From DASTOB01 sp035720425 (GTDB lineage: Bacteria; Chloroflexota; Limnocylindria; Limnocylindrales; CSP1-4), in the NCBI GenBank assembly GCA_035720425.1, contig DASTOB010000010.1, forward strand, positions 1 through 33,553: DNA of 33,553 nucleotides, read 5' to 3'. The notes under the pieces were generated by a model that worked only from the letters and a program-made list of their open reading frames with translations, searched no databases and was not told the origin of the DNA. Both the position numbers and the translations under genes were made by a program. Shown piece by piece: positions 8,255 to 15,791 of the stretch (the first letter of the stretch is position 1; the number at the start of each line of letters is the position of its first letter).

Positions 8255-9345
8255 GCCGCGATCCGCCCACCGCCGAGGACGACGTCCTCCGCATCGAACA
8301 CGCACGCCTGGCCGGGCGCCGCGGCCCACACCGGCTCATCGGTCTCGACCGTCCAGCGACCGCCACGGGCCGGTTCGCTTGTGGTGGCCGGCCGAACGGT
8401 TGCCGGGATCGGGCGCGCCCGATGTCGGATGCGGACGGAGGCGCGGAAGGCATCGGTCGCGGGCGGCCGGTCGTCGACGAAGGTCACGCCGGAGACGTCG
8501 AACGAGGTCGTCTCGAGATCGCGCCGGCGGGCGATCTGGATCGTGTTGCTGAGCGGGTCGATGCGCGACACGAATCGGGGCTCGCCGAGGGCGACGCCGA
8601 GGCCCTGGCGCTGCCCCACGGTGAATCCCGCCGCGCCGCCGTGCTCCCCCACCCGCGTCCCGTCCGCGTCGACGATCGGACCCGGCTCCGGGCGCCACCC
8701 CGCGCGCTCGCGCAGCGCGTCGCGGTAGTCGCCGCCCGGAACGAAACAGATCTCCTGGCTCTCCGGCTTGTCGGCCGTCGCGAGGCCGAGGCCGCGGGCG
8801 ATCTCGCGCACCTCCGGCTTGCGCAGATCGCCGAGCGGGAACCGGGCGTGTGCGAGCTGATCCTGGCGGAGGCCGTACAGGAAGTAGGTCTGGTCCTTGT
8901 CGTCGTCGACCGCCCGGCGGAGGGTGGCGCGTCCGTCGGCCCTCTCGCCGCGCCGCGCGTAGTGGCCGGTCGCCACCGCCTCGCACTCGTACAGGTGTCG
9001 GGCCCGACCGAGCAGCGCGCCAAACTTGACGTACGTGTTGCAGTCGATGCACGGGCTCGGTGTCCGGCCGTCGAGGTACGCGTCGAGGAACGGCCGAAGG
9101 ACGCCGGCGTCGAACTCGCGCTCGAGGTTCATGACGTAGAACGGGATGCCGAGGTGCGCGGCGACGCGGCGGGCGTCGTCGGCCGCATCGAGCGAGCAGC
9201 AGCTCTTCTTGAATTCGGAGTACGTGTCGGCGACGTCGTGGAGACGCATCCACACGCCGACCACCTCGTGGCCCTGGCCGTGGAGGAGTGCCGCCGCGAC
9301 GGAGCTGTCCACCCCGCCGGACATCGCGACGAGGACGCGGGTCAT
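8251..9345 (-). CDS. mnmA: tRNA-specific 2-thiouridylase MnmA
   Basis: MnmA adenylates and then thiolates U34 of Lys, Glu and Gln tRNAs. The 364-residue product has the PP-loop SGGVDSS (residues 9-15), the two catalytic cysteines in SPCIDCN (Cys99) and SQEICFV (Cys200), and GFTVGQRQGLG of the central domain. It ends in the usual beta-barrel part (PGQACVFDAEDVVLGGG). Length and motif order are normal. The sulfur donor is probably the cysteine desulfurase encoded just upstream, the arrangement known from Gram-positive bacteria that lack the Tus relay. It is the first gene of a run of overlapping genes toward alaS. The upstream 337 bp hold a hairpin and a 30-bp repeat array. Confidence 0.97.
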   Translation of the reverse strand: MTRVLVAMSGGVDSSVAAALLHGQGHEVVGVWMRLHDVADTYSEFKKSCCSLDAADDARRVAAHLGIPFYVMNLEREFDAGVLRPFLDAYLDGRTPSPCIDCNTYVKFGALLGRARHLYECEAVATGHYARRGERADGRATLRRAVDDDKDQTYFLYGLRQDQLAHARFPLGDLRKPEVREIARGLGLATADKPESQEICFVPGGDYRDALRERAGWRPEPGPIVDADGTRVGEHGGAAGFTVGQRQGLGVALGEPRFVSRIDPLSNTIQIARRRDLETTSFDVSGVTFVDDRPPATDAFRASVRIRHRARPIPATVRPATTSEPARGGRWTVETDEPVWAAAPGQACVFDAEDVVLGGGRIAA

Positions 9346-9354
9346 CCGGGCGCA

Positions 9355-9393
9355 GGCGGCTCGGTCGCCTGGCGAACCTCGAGCCGAGCCGCC
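9355..9393 (-). promoter_or_regulatory. Hairpin directly before mnmA
   Basis: GGCGGCTCGG (9355-9364) and CCGAGCCGCC (9384-9393) form a perfect 10-bp stem with a 19-nt loop, ending 9 nt before the mnmA ATG. In the mnmA transcript it would sit over the ribosome-binding region. It could hinder initiation or act as an attenuator; no U-run follows, so it is not a classical terminator. Confidence 0.4.
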
Positions 9394-9577
9394 GGCCGAT
9401 GCAGAGAAGGCTTAACAAGACGCCGGAATGCCCCAACCGTGGCCATATCGGTTCTCATCAAGCCTACGGAAGACGGCCGGCGAGCGTGGTCGTGCTCAGC
9501 GACGAAGCCGGCGGGCGACTCCCACGGTCCGACGGGCACGATAGGCGTGAAACGAAGCCTTCTTGGAATTCCCGGGC

Positions 9578-9677
9578 GCATCGGCGGCGGTACAGAACCG
9601 CCGAGCCGCGCCCGCGGTGGCGCAGAACCGCCGAGCCGCATCGGCGGCGGCGCAGAACCGCCGAGCCGCACTCGCGG
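9578..9677. repeat. 30-bp tandem repeat array between mnmA and the cysteine desulfurase gene
   Basis: Three full 30-bp units (9578-9607, 9608-9637, 9638-9667) plus a partial fourth share the core CAGAACCGCCGAGCC. Units 1 and 3 can pair TCGGCGG with CCGCCGA as a small hairpin; unit 2 keeps a shorter GCGGT/ACCGC pairing. The array fills part of the 337-bp gap (9346-9682). Because 30 is a multiple of three, open frames cross it on both strands, but none has a credible protein. I treat it as non-coding. Confidence 0.7.
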
Positions 9678-9682
9678 TCCTG

Positions 9683-10867
9683 TCACGCCCCCACGCCCTG
9701 GCCGAGCGGATCGGCCGCCACCGCCACCGCCCCAACGCGCATCGTCGCGAGCGTTCGCGGAACGGCCTCGCAGGCCGTCTCGATCTCCGCCTCGGTCGTC
9801 GTCCGGCCCAGGCTGAGGCGAAGCGCGCCGGCGGCCTCCTCGTCCGGATAGCCCATGGCCGCGAGGACGTGGCTCACCTCGGTCGATCCGGTCGTGCACG
9901 CCGACCCGACCGAACAGGCGATCCCCTCGAGATCGAGGGCGAGCGCGACGGCCGTCCCGTCGGTCCCGCGGGCGATGATCGAGAGCAGGCCCGGCAACCG
10001 CGCGGTTGGGTGCCCGGTCAGCTCCGTGTCCTCGACCGCGAGGACGGCCGCCTTCAGCCGGTCACGCAGCCGGCGCAGCCGGCGGACCGTCTCCGGCCGC
10101 TCCGTGCAGGCGAGGTCGTAGGCGGTCGCGAGCCCGACGGCCCCGGCCACGTTCTCCGTCCCGGCGCGGCGGTGTCGCTCCTGGGCGCCGCCGTGCTGCT
10201 GCGCGAGGATGTTCGTGCCGCGCCGGATGTACAGCGCGCCGACGCCCTTGGGACCCTCGAACTTGTGCGCGGCGAGCGACACGAAGTCCGCCCCGAGTGC
10301 CTCGGCGTCGATCTCGACGTACGGCGCGGCCTGGACAGCGTCGACCGCGAAGAGGACGTTGCGATGCGCCTTCACCCGGCGAGCGATCTCGGCGACCGGC
10401 TGGATCGTGCCGACCTCGTTGTTGGCGAGCATGACCGACACGAGGATCGTCCGGTCCGTGATCGCCGCGTCGACCTCGTCGGGATCGACCCGGCCGTATC
10501 GGTCGACCGGCAGCTCGACGATCTCGAAGCCGAACTTCTCGAGGTAGCGCAGCGTGTGGCTGACCGCGTGGTGCTCCACGGACGTCGTGACGATCCGGTG
10601 CCCACGGCCCTTGCCGGCCCACGCGGCACCCTTCAGGGCGAGGTTGTTCGCCTCCGTCCCGCCGGACGTGAACACGATCTCGCGGGCCTGCGCGTTGAGC
10701 CGGGCGGCGACGCGCTCGTGAGCGTCGTCGAGGGCGGCTCGCGCCTGGCGGCCGTAGGCGTGCGCGCTCGACGGATTGCCGAACTGCTCGGTGAGGTACG
10801 GGAGCATCGCGTCGAGCACGTCACGGCGGAGCGGCGTCGTCGCGGCGTGATCGAGGTAGATCGGCAT
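9683..10867 (-). CDS. Cysteine desulfurase (IscS/NifS family)
   Basis: A PLP enzyme that moves sulfur from L-cysteine to a catalytic Cys for tRNA thiolation and Fe-S assembly. The 394-residue product has MPIYLDHAATTPL at the N-terminus, TSGGTEANNLAL, the cofactor-contacting SVEHHAV, the PLP lysine in AAHKFEGPKGVGAL (Lys202 after His201), and the sulfur-carrying Cys324 in GSACTTGSTEVSH. The long active-site loop marks it as group I (IscS/NifS-like). It lies upstream of mnmA in the same direction, the pairing in which the desulfurase serves U34 thiolation. The symbol is left blank because nifS, iscS and nifZ-like names cannot be told apart here. TACGAT lies 7 nt before the ATG. Confidence 0.95.
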   Translation of the reverse strand: MPIYLDHAATTPLRRDVLDAMLPYLTEQFGNPSSAHAYGRQARAALDDAHERVAARLNAQAREIVFTSGGTEANNLALKGAAWAGKGRGHRIVTTSVEHHAVSHTLRYLEKFGFEIVELPVDRYGRVDPDEVDAAITDRTILVSVMLANNEVGTIQPVAEIARRVKAHRNVLFAVDAVQAAPYVEIDAEALGADFVSLAAHKFEGPKGVGALYIRRGTNILAQQHGGAQERHRRAGTENVAGAVGLATAYDLACTERPETVRRLRRLRDRLKAAVLAVEDTELTGHPTARLPGLLSIIARGTDGTAVALALDLEGIACSVGSACTTGSTEVSHVLAAMGYPDEEAAGALRLSLGRTTTEAEIETACEAVPRTLATMRVGAVAVAADPLGQGVGA

Positions 10868-10874
10868 CGGGCCG

Positions 10875-10880
10875 ATCGTA
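10875..10880 (-). promoter_or_regulatory. Putative -10 element (TACGAT) for the cysteine desulfurase gene
   Basis: TACGAT on the minus strand ends 7 nt before the ATG at 10867, consistent with a transcript starting at the start codon. No Shine-Dalgarno sequence is present. Confidence 0.42.
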
Positions 10881-10921
10881 CACCGGCCGGGCGAGCCGGT
10901 CCGTCGATCGGCAACCGTCGG

Positions 10922-11869
10922 TCAGGCGTCCTCGAACTCGACCGCCGCGAGCCGGCGGCGCGTGACGTCGAGCCGCAGCACGTCCGGGCGGGCATAGTGC
11001 CCGGTCGGGTCGAAGTTCTGCCGCTCCTCGCGGACGCGGGCGACGTCGATGTCGGCGCAGACCAGCTGCTCCGTGTCGGCCACCGGCGGCACGATCCACT
11101 CGCCGTCCGGGCCGGCGATGCACGAGCCACCATCCTCGGTACGACCCTGCCCCAGCGCCTCGCGCACGGCCGCGGCGAGCGGGAACGAGTCCGGGATGTC
11201 GTCGGCGCCGTTGAGCTGGCCGGCCGACAGGACGTAGACGCGGCCCTCGCGGGCGATGAACCGGGTGATGTCCCGCGTGAGATCCGTGCCGCCCGGCCAG
11301 ACCGCGACGTGAAGGTCCTCGCCGCCCGCGTACATCGCCGTGCGGGCGAGCGGCATCCAGTTCTCCCAGCAGTTGAGGCCGCCGACCCGGAAGCCGGCCG
11401 GTCCCGGATGGACGCGGAGCCCGAGCCCGTCACCGGTGCCCCACACCAGACGCTCCTCGTACGTCGGCATGAGCTTGCGGTGGGCGCTCACGATGCCGCG
11501 CGCGGGGTCGACCGCGACGAGCGTGGCAAAGACGGTGCCGCGGGCGGTCCCGGTGCCGCGCTCGGCGATCCCGACGTACGTGAAGACCCCGTGGTCGCGG
11601 GCCGCCTCGACGATCGTGGCGACGATCGGGCCGTCGACCTCGACGGCGGCGTCGAGATAGGCGGCGAACGCCCGCTTCTGGTCCGGGTCGTCGAACCGCG
11701 CACCGTCGGTCATCGAGACCCACAGCGGGTAGCCGCCGACGAACGTCTCACCGAACGCGAGCAGGTCGACGCCCTCGCGGGAAGCGCGGCCGATCCAATC
11801 GGCCACAATGTCGGCGGTCCGAACGGGGTCGAGCCAGGCCGGGTGGGTCTGGGCGGCGGCAATGCGCAT
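10922..11869 (-). CDS. Nitrilase-family carbon-nitrogen hydrolase
   Basis: A 315-residue enzyme of the nitrilase superfamily, which hydrolyses nitriles or amides through a Glu-Lys-Cys triad. The triad is visible: Glu41 in AFGETFVGGYP, Lys132 in AHRKLMPTYEERLVW with the accessory Glu139, and Cys167 in GGLNCWENWMPLAR. The CWEN context and the HRKLMPTYEERLVWG block resemble true nitrilases (branch 1, aliphatic nitrilase/cyanide dihydratase) more than the amidase branches. The natural substrate cannot be read from sequence. The gene is 16 bp downstream of typA but has its own TACCAT hexamer 6 nt before the ATG, so it may be separately transcribed. Confidence 0.92.
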   Translation of the reverse strand: MRIAAAQTHPAWLDPVRTADIVADWIGRASREGVDLLAFGETFVGGYPLWVSMTDGARFDDPDQKRAFAAYLDAAVEVDGPIVATIVEAARDHGVFTYVGIAERGTGTARGTVFATLVAVDPARGIVSAHRKLMPTYEERLVWGTGDGLGLRVHPGPAGFRVGGLNCWENWMPLARTAMYAGGEDLHVAVWPGGTDLTRDITRFIAREGRVYVLSAGQLNGADDIPDSFPLAAAVREALGQGRTEDGGSCIAGPDGEWIVPPVADTEQLVCADIDVARVREERQNFDPTGHYARPDVLRLDVTRRRLAAVEFEDA

Positions 11870-11875
11870 CGCCGC

Positions 11876-11881
11876 ATGGTA
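11876..11881 (-). promoter_or_regulatory. Putative -10 element (TACCAT) for the nitrilase gene
   Basis: TACCAT on the minus strand ends 6 nt before the ATG at 11869 and lies inside the 16-bp gap after the typA stop, so it could give an independent leaderless transcript. Confidence 0.42.
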
Positions 11882-11885
11882 CCTG

Positions 11886-13799
11886 TTACCGGTCGGCGGC
11901 CCGGCGCAGGTCCTCCTCGCGACCCCGCTCCCGCCGGCGATCGTGCTGCGACAGGAGCCGCTTGCGGAGCCGGATCGAGGCGGGGGTGACCTCGACGAGC
12001 TCGTCGACGGCGATGAACTCGATCGCCGATTCGAGGGTCAGCGGCCGCGGCGGCGTGAGGCGGAGCGCCTCGTCGTGGGCGTGGGTCCGGATGTTCGTGA
12101 GCTTCTTCTCCTTGGTCGGGTTCACGTCGAGATCGCCGGATCGGCTGTTCTCGCCGACGATCATTCCCTCGTACACCTCGACCCCGGCGCCGATGAACAG
12201 CTCGGCACGGTCCTGGAGGTTGAACAGCGCGTAGGCATTCGAGGTGCCGGTGCGATCGGCGACGAGCACGCCGTTCGTCCGGTGGGTGACCTCGCCCGCC
12301 CACGGCCCGTAACCCTCGCCGATCTGATGGAGCAGCGCCGTCCCGCGCGTGTCGGTGAGGAGCTGCCCCCGGTAGCCGATCAGCCCGCGGACCGGCAGCA
12401 CGTACTCGAGGCGCACCCGCCCGTCGGCATCGGTCGTCATCTGCTCGAGGCGACCCTTGCGGTCGGCGAGGGCCTGCTGGACCTCGCCGATGTAGTCCGG
12501 CGGGATGTCGACGGTGATCCGCTCGTACGGCTCGTGGACGGCGCCGTCGACCTCGTGGAGGATGACCTCCGGGCGCGAAACGGTCAGCTCGAAGCCCTCG
12601 CGACGCATCTGCTCGATGAGCACGGCCAGCTGCAGCTCGCCGCGGCCGCGCACCTCGAACGTGTCGCCGGATTCTGTGGCGTGGACCTCGATCGAGACGT
12701 TGCCGAGGATCTCGCGGTCGAGGCGCGCCTTGATCTGGCGGGACGTGACGAATCGCCCTTCGCGCCCGGACAGGGGTGAGGTGTTGACCCCGAACGTCAT
12801 GCGCAGCGTCGGCGCGTCGACGTCGAGGCGCGGCAACGGACGCGGGTCGGCCGGATCGGTGAGCGTGTCGCCGATCGTCACCTCCGGCAGCCCGGCGACC
12901 GACACGATGTCACCCGGACCCGCCTCCTCGATGTCGACCCGCTCGATCCCGTGCGCCGTCTGGAGGCTCGTGACCGTTCCCGTCAGGGTCACGATCCGCC
13001 CGGGCTCGACGGCCCCCGCGGTGTCGTCCGCCTCCTCGCGCACGACGGCGATCCGCTGGCCGATGCGGATCGTGCCGTTGCGGATTCGACCGACGGCCAT
13101 CCGCCCGACATAGTCGTTGGCCATGAGGTTCGTGACGAGCAGCTGGAGTGGATGGCCATCGACGAACGTCGGCGCGGGCGTCACCGCGACGAGCACGTCG
13201 AGGAGCGGACGCAGGTTGACGCCGGGCTCAGACAGCGACCGCGTCGCGGTCCCGGCCTTCGCGTTCGTGTAGATGACCGGGAACTCGATCTGGTGCTCGT
13301 CGGCCCCGAGGTCGATGAACAGCTCGTACACGTCGTCGAGGACGTCGGTCGGTCGGGCGTCGCCGCGGTCGATCTTGTTGATCGCCACGACGACCGGCAG
13401 GTGCCGGGCCATCGCCTTCTGGAGGACGTAGCGGGTCTGCGGAAGCGGCCCTTCCGCGGCGTCGACGAGGAGGAGGACCGCGTCGACCATGAGCAGGCCG
13501 CGCTCCACCTCGCCGCCGAAGTCGGCGTGACCCGGGGTGTCGACGATGTTGAGCCGGACGCCGTCGTAGTCGACCGTCGTCTGCTTGGCGAGGATCGTGA
13601 TCCCCTTCTCGCGCTCGAGGTCGCCCGAATCGAGGACGCGGTCGACCACCGCCTGGTTCGCGCGAAACGCGCCGGTCTGCCGGAGCATCGCGTCGACGAG
13701 CGTCGTCTTGCCGTGGTCGACGTGGGCGACGATTGCGATGTTGCGAAGGTCCGACCGGAGGGCGGCGGGCGCGGTGGGGCGTCGAGCGAGGTCCGTCAT
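11886..13799 (-). CDS. typA: Ribosome-binding GTPase TypA/BipA
   Basis: A translational GTPase of the EF-G class that supports 50S assembly and stress adaptation. The 637-residue product has the P-loop AHVDHGKTT (25-33), the switch II motif DTPGH (87-91) and NKID (141-144). TypA-specific parts follow (LEREKGITILAKQ, EVTIGDTLTDP, and the C-terminal domain ending in NIRTHAHDEALRLTPP). Length is normal. The frame is open upstream to 14036, but the ATG at 13799 gives the expected N-terminus and leaves a 62-bp divergent intergenic region shared with the MobA-like gene. The tail after SIRLRKRLL is Arg/Asp/Glu-rich, as in many GC-rich TypA proteins. Confidence 0.97.
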   Translation of the reverse strand: MTDLARRPTAPAALRSDLRNIAIVAHVDHGKTTLVDAMLRQTGAFRANQAVVDRVLDSGDLEREKGITILAKQTTVDYDGVRLNIVDTPGHADFGGEVERGLLMVDAVLLLVDAAEGPLPQTRYVLQKAMARHLPVVVAINKIDRGDARPTDVLDDVYELFIDLGADEHQIEFPVIYTNAKAGTATRSLSEPGVNLRPLLDVLVAVTPAPTFVDGHPLQLLVTNLMANDYVGRMAVGRIRNGTIRIGQRIAVVREEADDTAGAVEPGRIVTLTGTVTSLQTAHGIERVDIEEAGPGDIVSVAGLPEVTIGDTLTDPADPRPLPRLDVDAPTLRMTFGVNTSPLSGREGRFVTSRQIKARLDREILGNVSIEVHATESGDTFEVRGRGELQLAVLIEQMRREGFELTVSRPEVILHEVDGAVHEPYERITVDIPPDYIGEVQQALADRKGRLEQMTTDADGRVRLEYVLPVRGLIGYRGQLLTDTRGTALLHQIGEGYGPWAGEVTHRTNGVLVADRTGTSNAYALFNLQDRAELFIGAGVEVYEGMIVGENSRSGDLDVNPTKEKKLTNIRTHAHDEALRLTPPRPLTLESAIEFIAVDELVEVTPASIRLRKRLLSQHDRRRERGREEDLRRAADR

Positions 13800-13809
13800 G
13801 GGCCGGCGG

Positions 13810-13855
13810 ATTGTCGCACAGGTTGCGTCCGGGTCCCGTCCGGCGTCCCTACAAT
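13810..13855. promoter_or_regulatory. Divergent promoter region, typA and MobA-like gene
   Basis: The 62-bp gap holds two outward-facing -10-like hexamers. TACAAT (13850-13855, plus) is 6 nt before the ATG at 13862. GACAAT (13815-13810, minus) is 10 nt before the typA ATG at 13799 and is preceded by TGTGC, an extended -10 context. There is no room for a conventional leader with a ribosome-binding site on the plus side, so leaderless transcription is likely there. Confidence 0.45.
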
Positions 13856-13861
13856 GCCGGC

Positions 13862-14569
13862 ATGACCGTGGCCGCCGTGATCCTCGCCGCGACGCCCGCG
13901 TCCGCCCTCGCCGACGCGGACGGGCTGCCGTCCGTCCGCCGCATCGCCGACGCGGCCTGGTCCGGTGGGGCGACGCCGATCGTCGTCGTCTCGCACGACC
14001 CGGACGGCGCGGTGGCGGCCGCGCTCGCCGGCGCATCGGTGACCCTCGCCGAGCCGGCCCCGGAAGCGGGCGGGCCGGTCGCCCAGATCCGGCGGGGCAT
14101 CGACGTGGCCCGCGCGGCGATCGACGAGACGGACGGCGCGATCGTCTGGCCCGCGCGGCTCACCTGGGTCGGCCCGGAGACCGTCACGTCGCTCATCGAG
14201 GCCCACGGCACGGATCCCGAGCCGATGCTGCGTCCCGCCTACCGCGGCGAGCCGGGCTGGCCCGTGCTCGTTCCGGTCCACCACGTCGATGCCCTCGACA
14301 ACGTGGAGCCGGACCGAATGCCGGACGACGTGCTCCTCGACGTCGCGACCGGGGGCGTTCCCGTTCGAGCGATCGAGCTCGGTGATCCGGGAACGACCCA
14401 CGACCGGACGACGCCGCGCGCGGACCTCCCCGCCTATGAGGGTCCGCCGGTCCCGGCATCCGGCCATGTCCACGAGTGGGGCGCCGAAGTGGCCGACACG
14501 CCCGAGGACGAGCCGCTCGCGGGTCCGGCGCTCGCGCCGTACGCGCCCGCGTCAGAACCGGAGGCCTGA
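13862..14569 (+). CDS. Degenerate MobA-like nucleotidyltransferase-fold protein
   Basis: A 235-residue protein that follows the MobA/MocA nucleotidyltransferase pattern along its first 180 residues: VAAVILAAT, ADAAWSGGATPIVVVSHD, VAQIRRGIDVA, RPAYRGEPGWPVLVPV, DVLLDVATGGVPVRAIELGDPGTTHD. The usual catalytic parts are missing. The GxSxRMG nucleotide loop is replaced by TPASALADADG, and the metal-binding (A/V)DQP strand end is replaced by WPARLTW. A Pro/Glu-rich acidic tail (residues 185-235) is added. Family knowledge would predict nucleotide transfer for cofactor maturation, but the missing residues suggest a binding or regulatory role. The start at 13862 fits a TACAAT hexamer 6 nt upstream; longer in-frame starts would run into typA's promoter and coding start. 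Confidence 0.75.
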   Translation: MTVAAVILAATPASALADADGLPSVRRIADAAWSGGATPIVVVSHDPDGAVAAALAGASVTLAEPAPEAGGPVAQIRRGIDVARAAIDETDGAIVWPARLTWVGPETVTSLIEAHGTDPEPMLRPAYRGEPGWPVLVPVHHVDALDNVEPDRMPDDVLLDVATGGVPVRAIELGDPGTTHDRTTPRADLPAYEGPPVPASGHVHEWGAEVADTPEDEPLAGPALAPYAPASEPEA

Positions 14570-14583
14570 CCCGGCCTTCGTCC

Positions 14584-15513
14584 CTACGCCGCGGCCGCGA
14601 GACGGTCGCGCAGCCTGCCGACCGGCACCGTCGCCGCGCCGATCCCGCCGATGACGAGGGCGACGCCCGCCAGCTGCGCGACCGACGGCGTCTCGGCGAG
14701 CAGGATCATCGACAGGACGACCGTCGCGACCGGCTGGGCGAGCAGGATGATCGACGTCAGCACGGCCGGCAGCCGCGGCAGCGACAGCGAGATGAGCAGG
14801 TAGCCGAGCGACTGGGAGGTCACGCCGTAGGCGAGCAGCCAGCCGTGCGCCGGCCAGGACGGGACGACGTCGACACCCGGAGCGCCGAGGAGGCCGATCA
14901 CCATCCCGGCGCCGAGCGCGACGACGGCCGTCGACGCCGTTGACACGGCGACCGGCCCAGCGGATCGACCCGGCGATCGGCCGGCGTGGCGGATGACGAG
15001 GAGGTAGCCCGCGTACGACACCGCGGTGACGAGCCCGAGCGCGACGCCGAGGGGTGGGTTCTCCCCGTAGGCGGCCGAGTCGAACAGGCCGGAGATGAGG
15101 ACCACCCCGACGAGGACGATCGGCAGGGCGACGAGGATCGCCCGTGACGGCCGCTCCCCGAGGACCAGCCACGCGACCACGCCGACGACGAGCACGGACA
15201 GGTTCCCGAGCACCGTCGACAAGCCGGCCCCGACCGCCTCGATCGCGTAGTGCCACGACGTGAGGTCGGACGCGAAGAAGACGCCGGCGAAGATTGCCAG
15301 ACCGACGGTTCGCCGGTCGAGGCCGAACCCGCGGCGACGCTCGACGAGGGCGACGAAGGCGAGGATCGGCAGCCCGTAGGCGCAGCGGAACACCGCCGCG
15401 GTCGACGGCTCGACGTCGGCGAACCGGTAGAAGATCCCGGAGAACGCGATGCACAGCGCGCCGAGGAGCGCCGCGAGTCGCGGTCGGGCGGCGATCGGGT
15501 CGAGCAGGCGCAC
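14584..15513 (-). CDS. EamA/DMT-superfamily transporter
   Basis: A 309-residue membrane protein with ten likely helices in two EamA repeats of five. Examples are AALLGALCIAFSGIFYRF, TVGLAIFAGVFFASDL, LSVLVVGVVAWLVLGERP, ILVALPIVLVGVVLISGLF, and in the second half VTSQSLGYLLISLSLP, LTSIILLAQPVATVVLSMILLAE, and SVAQLAGVALVIGGIG. The ends of helices 4 and 9 carry the typical GER/AET glutamates. Such proteins export amino acids, nucleosides or other small metabolites; the substrate is unknown. The start is uncertain: GTG at 15513 gives normal length, while the frame stays open to 15654, overlapping the zinc-ribbon gene. It ends convergently with the MobA-like gene 14 bp away. Confidence 0.88.
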   Translation of the reverse strand: MRLLDPIAARPRLAALLGALCIAFSGIFYRFADVEPSTAAVFRCAYGLPILAFVALVERRRGFGLDRRTVGLAIFAGVFFASDLTSWHYAIEAVGAGLSTVLGNLSVLVVGVVAWLVLGERPSRAILVALPIVLVGVVLISGLFDSAAYGENPPLGVALGLVTAVSYAGYLLVIRHAGRSPGRSAGPVAVSTASTAVVALGAGMVIGLLGAPGVDVVPSWPAHGWLLAYGVTSQSLGYLLISLSLPRLPAVLTSIILLAQPVATVVLSMILLAETPSVAQLAGVALVIGGIGAATVPVGRLRDRLAAAA

Positions 15514-15565
15514 GAGCGAACGGTAGCCGACGGCCGGGTCGGCCGGTCGGTCGCCGCGCGGACGG

Positions 15566-15781
15566 TCAGTCGAGCTCCGGCATCGGCACCGGTTGCGGTC
15601 GCGGCCGGCACGCTCCGCACTGGAGCGCGTCCTCAACGACGAGCGACTCGGCACGGGCGCGCGATTCCGTGCGGTAGACCGCCAGGATGTACGGGCCGGT
15701 GCGCGCGTGGGCCTCGCACACTCCGCGGCCGCAGAAGCGACACGTCCCCCGCGCCGCCTGGTCGCAGAACCAACAGGTCAT
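15566..15781 (-). CDS. Small zinc-ribbon / B-box-like protein (71 aa)
   Basis: A 71-residue protein rich in metal ligands: Cys3-x2-Cys6, Cys14-x2-Cys17, Cys22-x2-His25 and a later Cys55-x2-Cys58. The pattern CWFC-x7-CRFCGRGVCEAH resembles a B-box-like treble-clef zinc finger. Between the ligand groups is YILAVYRTESRARAESLVVED. Its start is well supported by GGGAGG 5 nt before the ATG (read on the minus strand), and it begins 10 bp after the stop of the M50 protease gene, so it belongs to that operon. The function is unknown; it could bind protein or RNA. No transport or enzyme motif is seen. Confidence 0.82.
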   Translation of the reverse strand: MTCWFCDQAARGTCRFCGRGVCEAHARTGPYILAVYRTESRARAESLVVEDALQCGACRPRPQPVPMPELD

Positions 15782-15791
15782 CGTTCCTCCC

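Noticed and set aside
9342..9899. Minus-strand frame with RLGGSAPPPM repeats across the 30-bp array
   Set aside because: It overlaps the ends of two real genes and owes its repeats to a 30-bp array that also leaves other frames open. Nothing outside the repeats looks like protein.
14584..15654. Longer N-terminus for the EamA transporter
   Set aside because: The extra 47 residues are Arg/Ser-rich and overlap the well-supported zinc-ribbon gene; GTG 15513 gives the usual family length.
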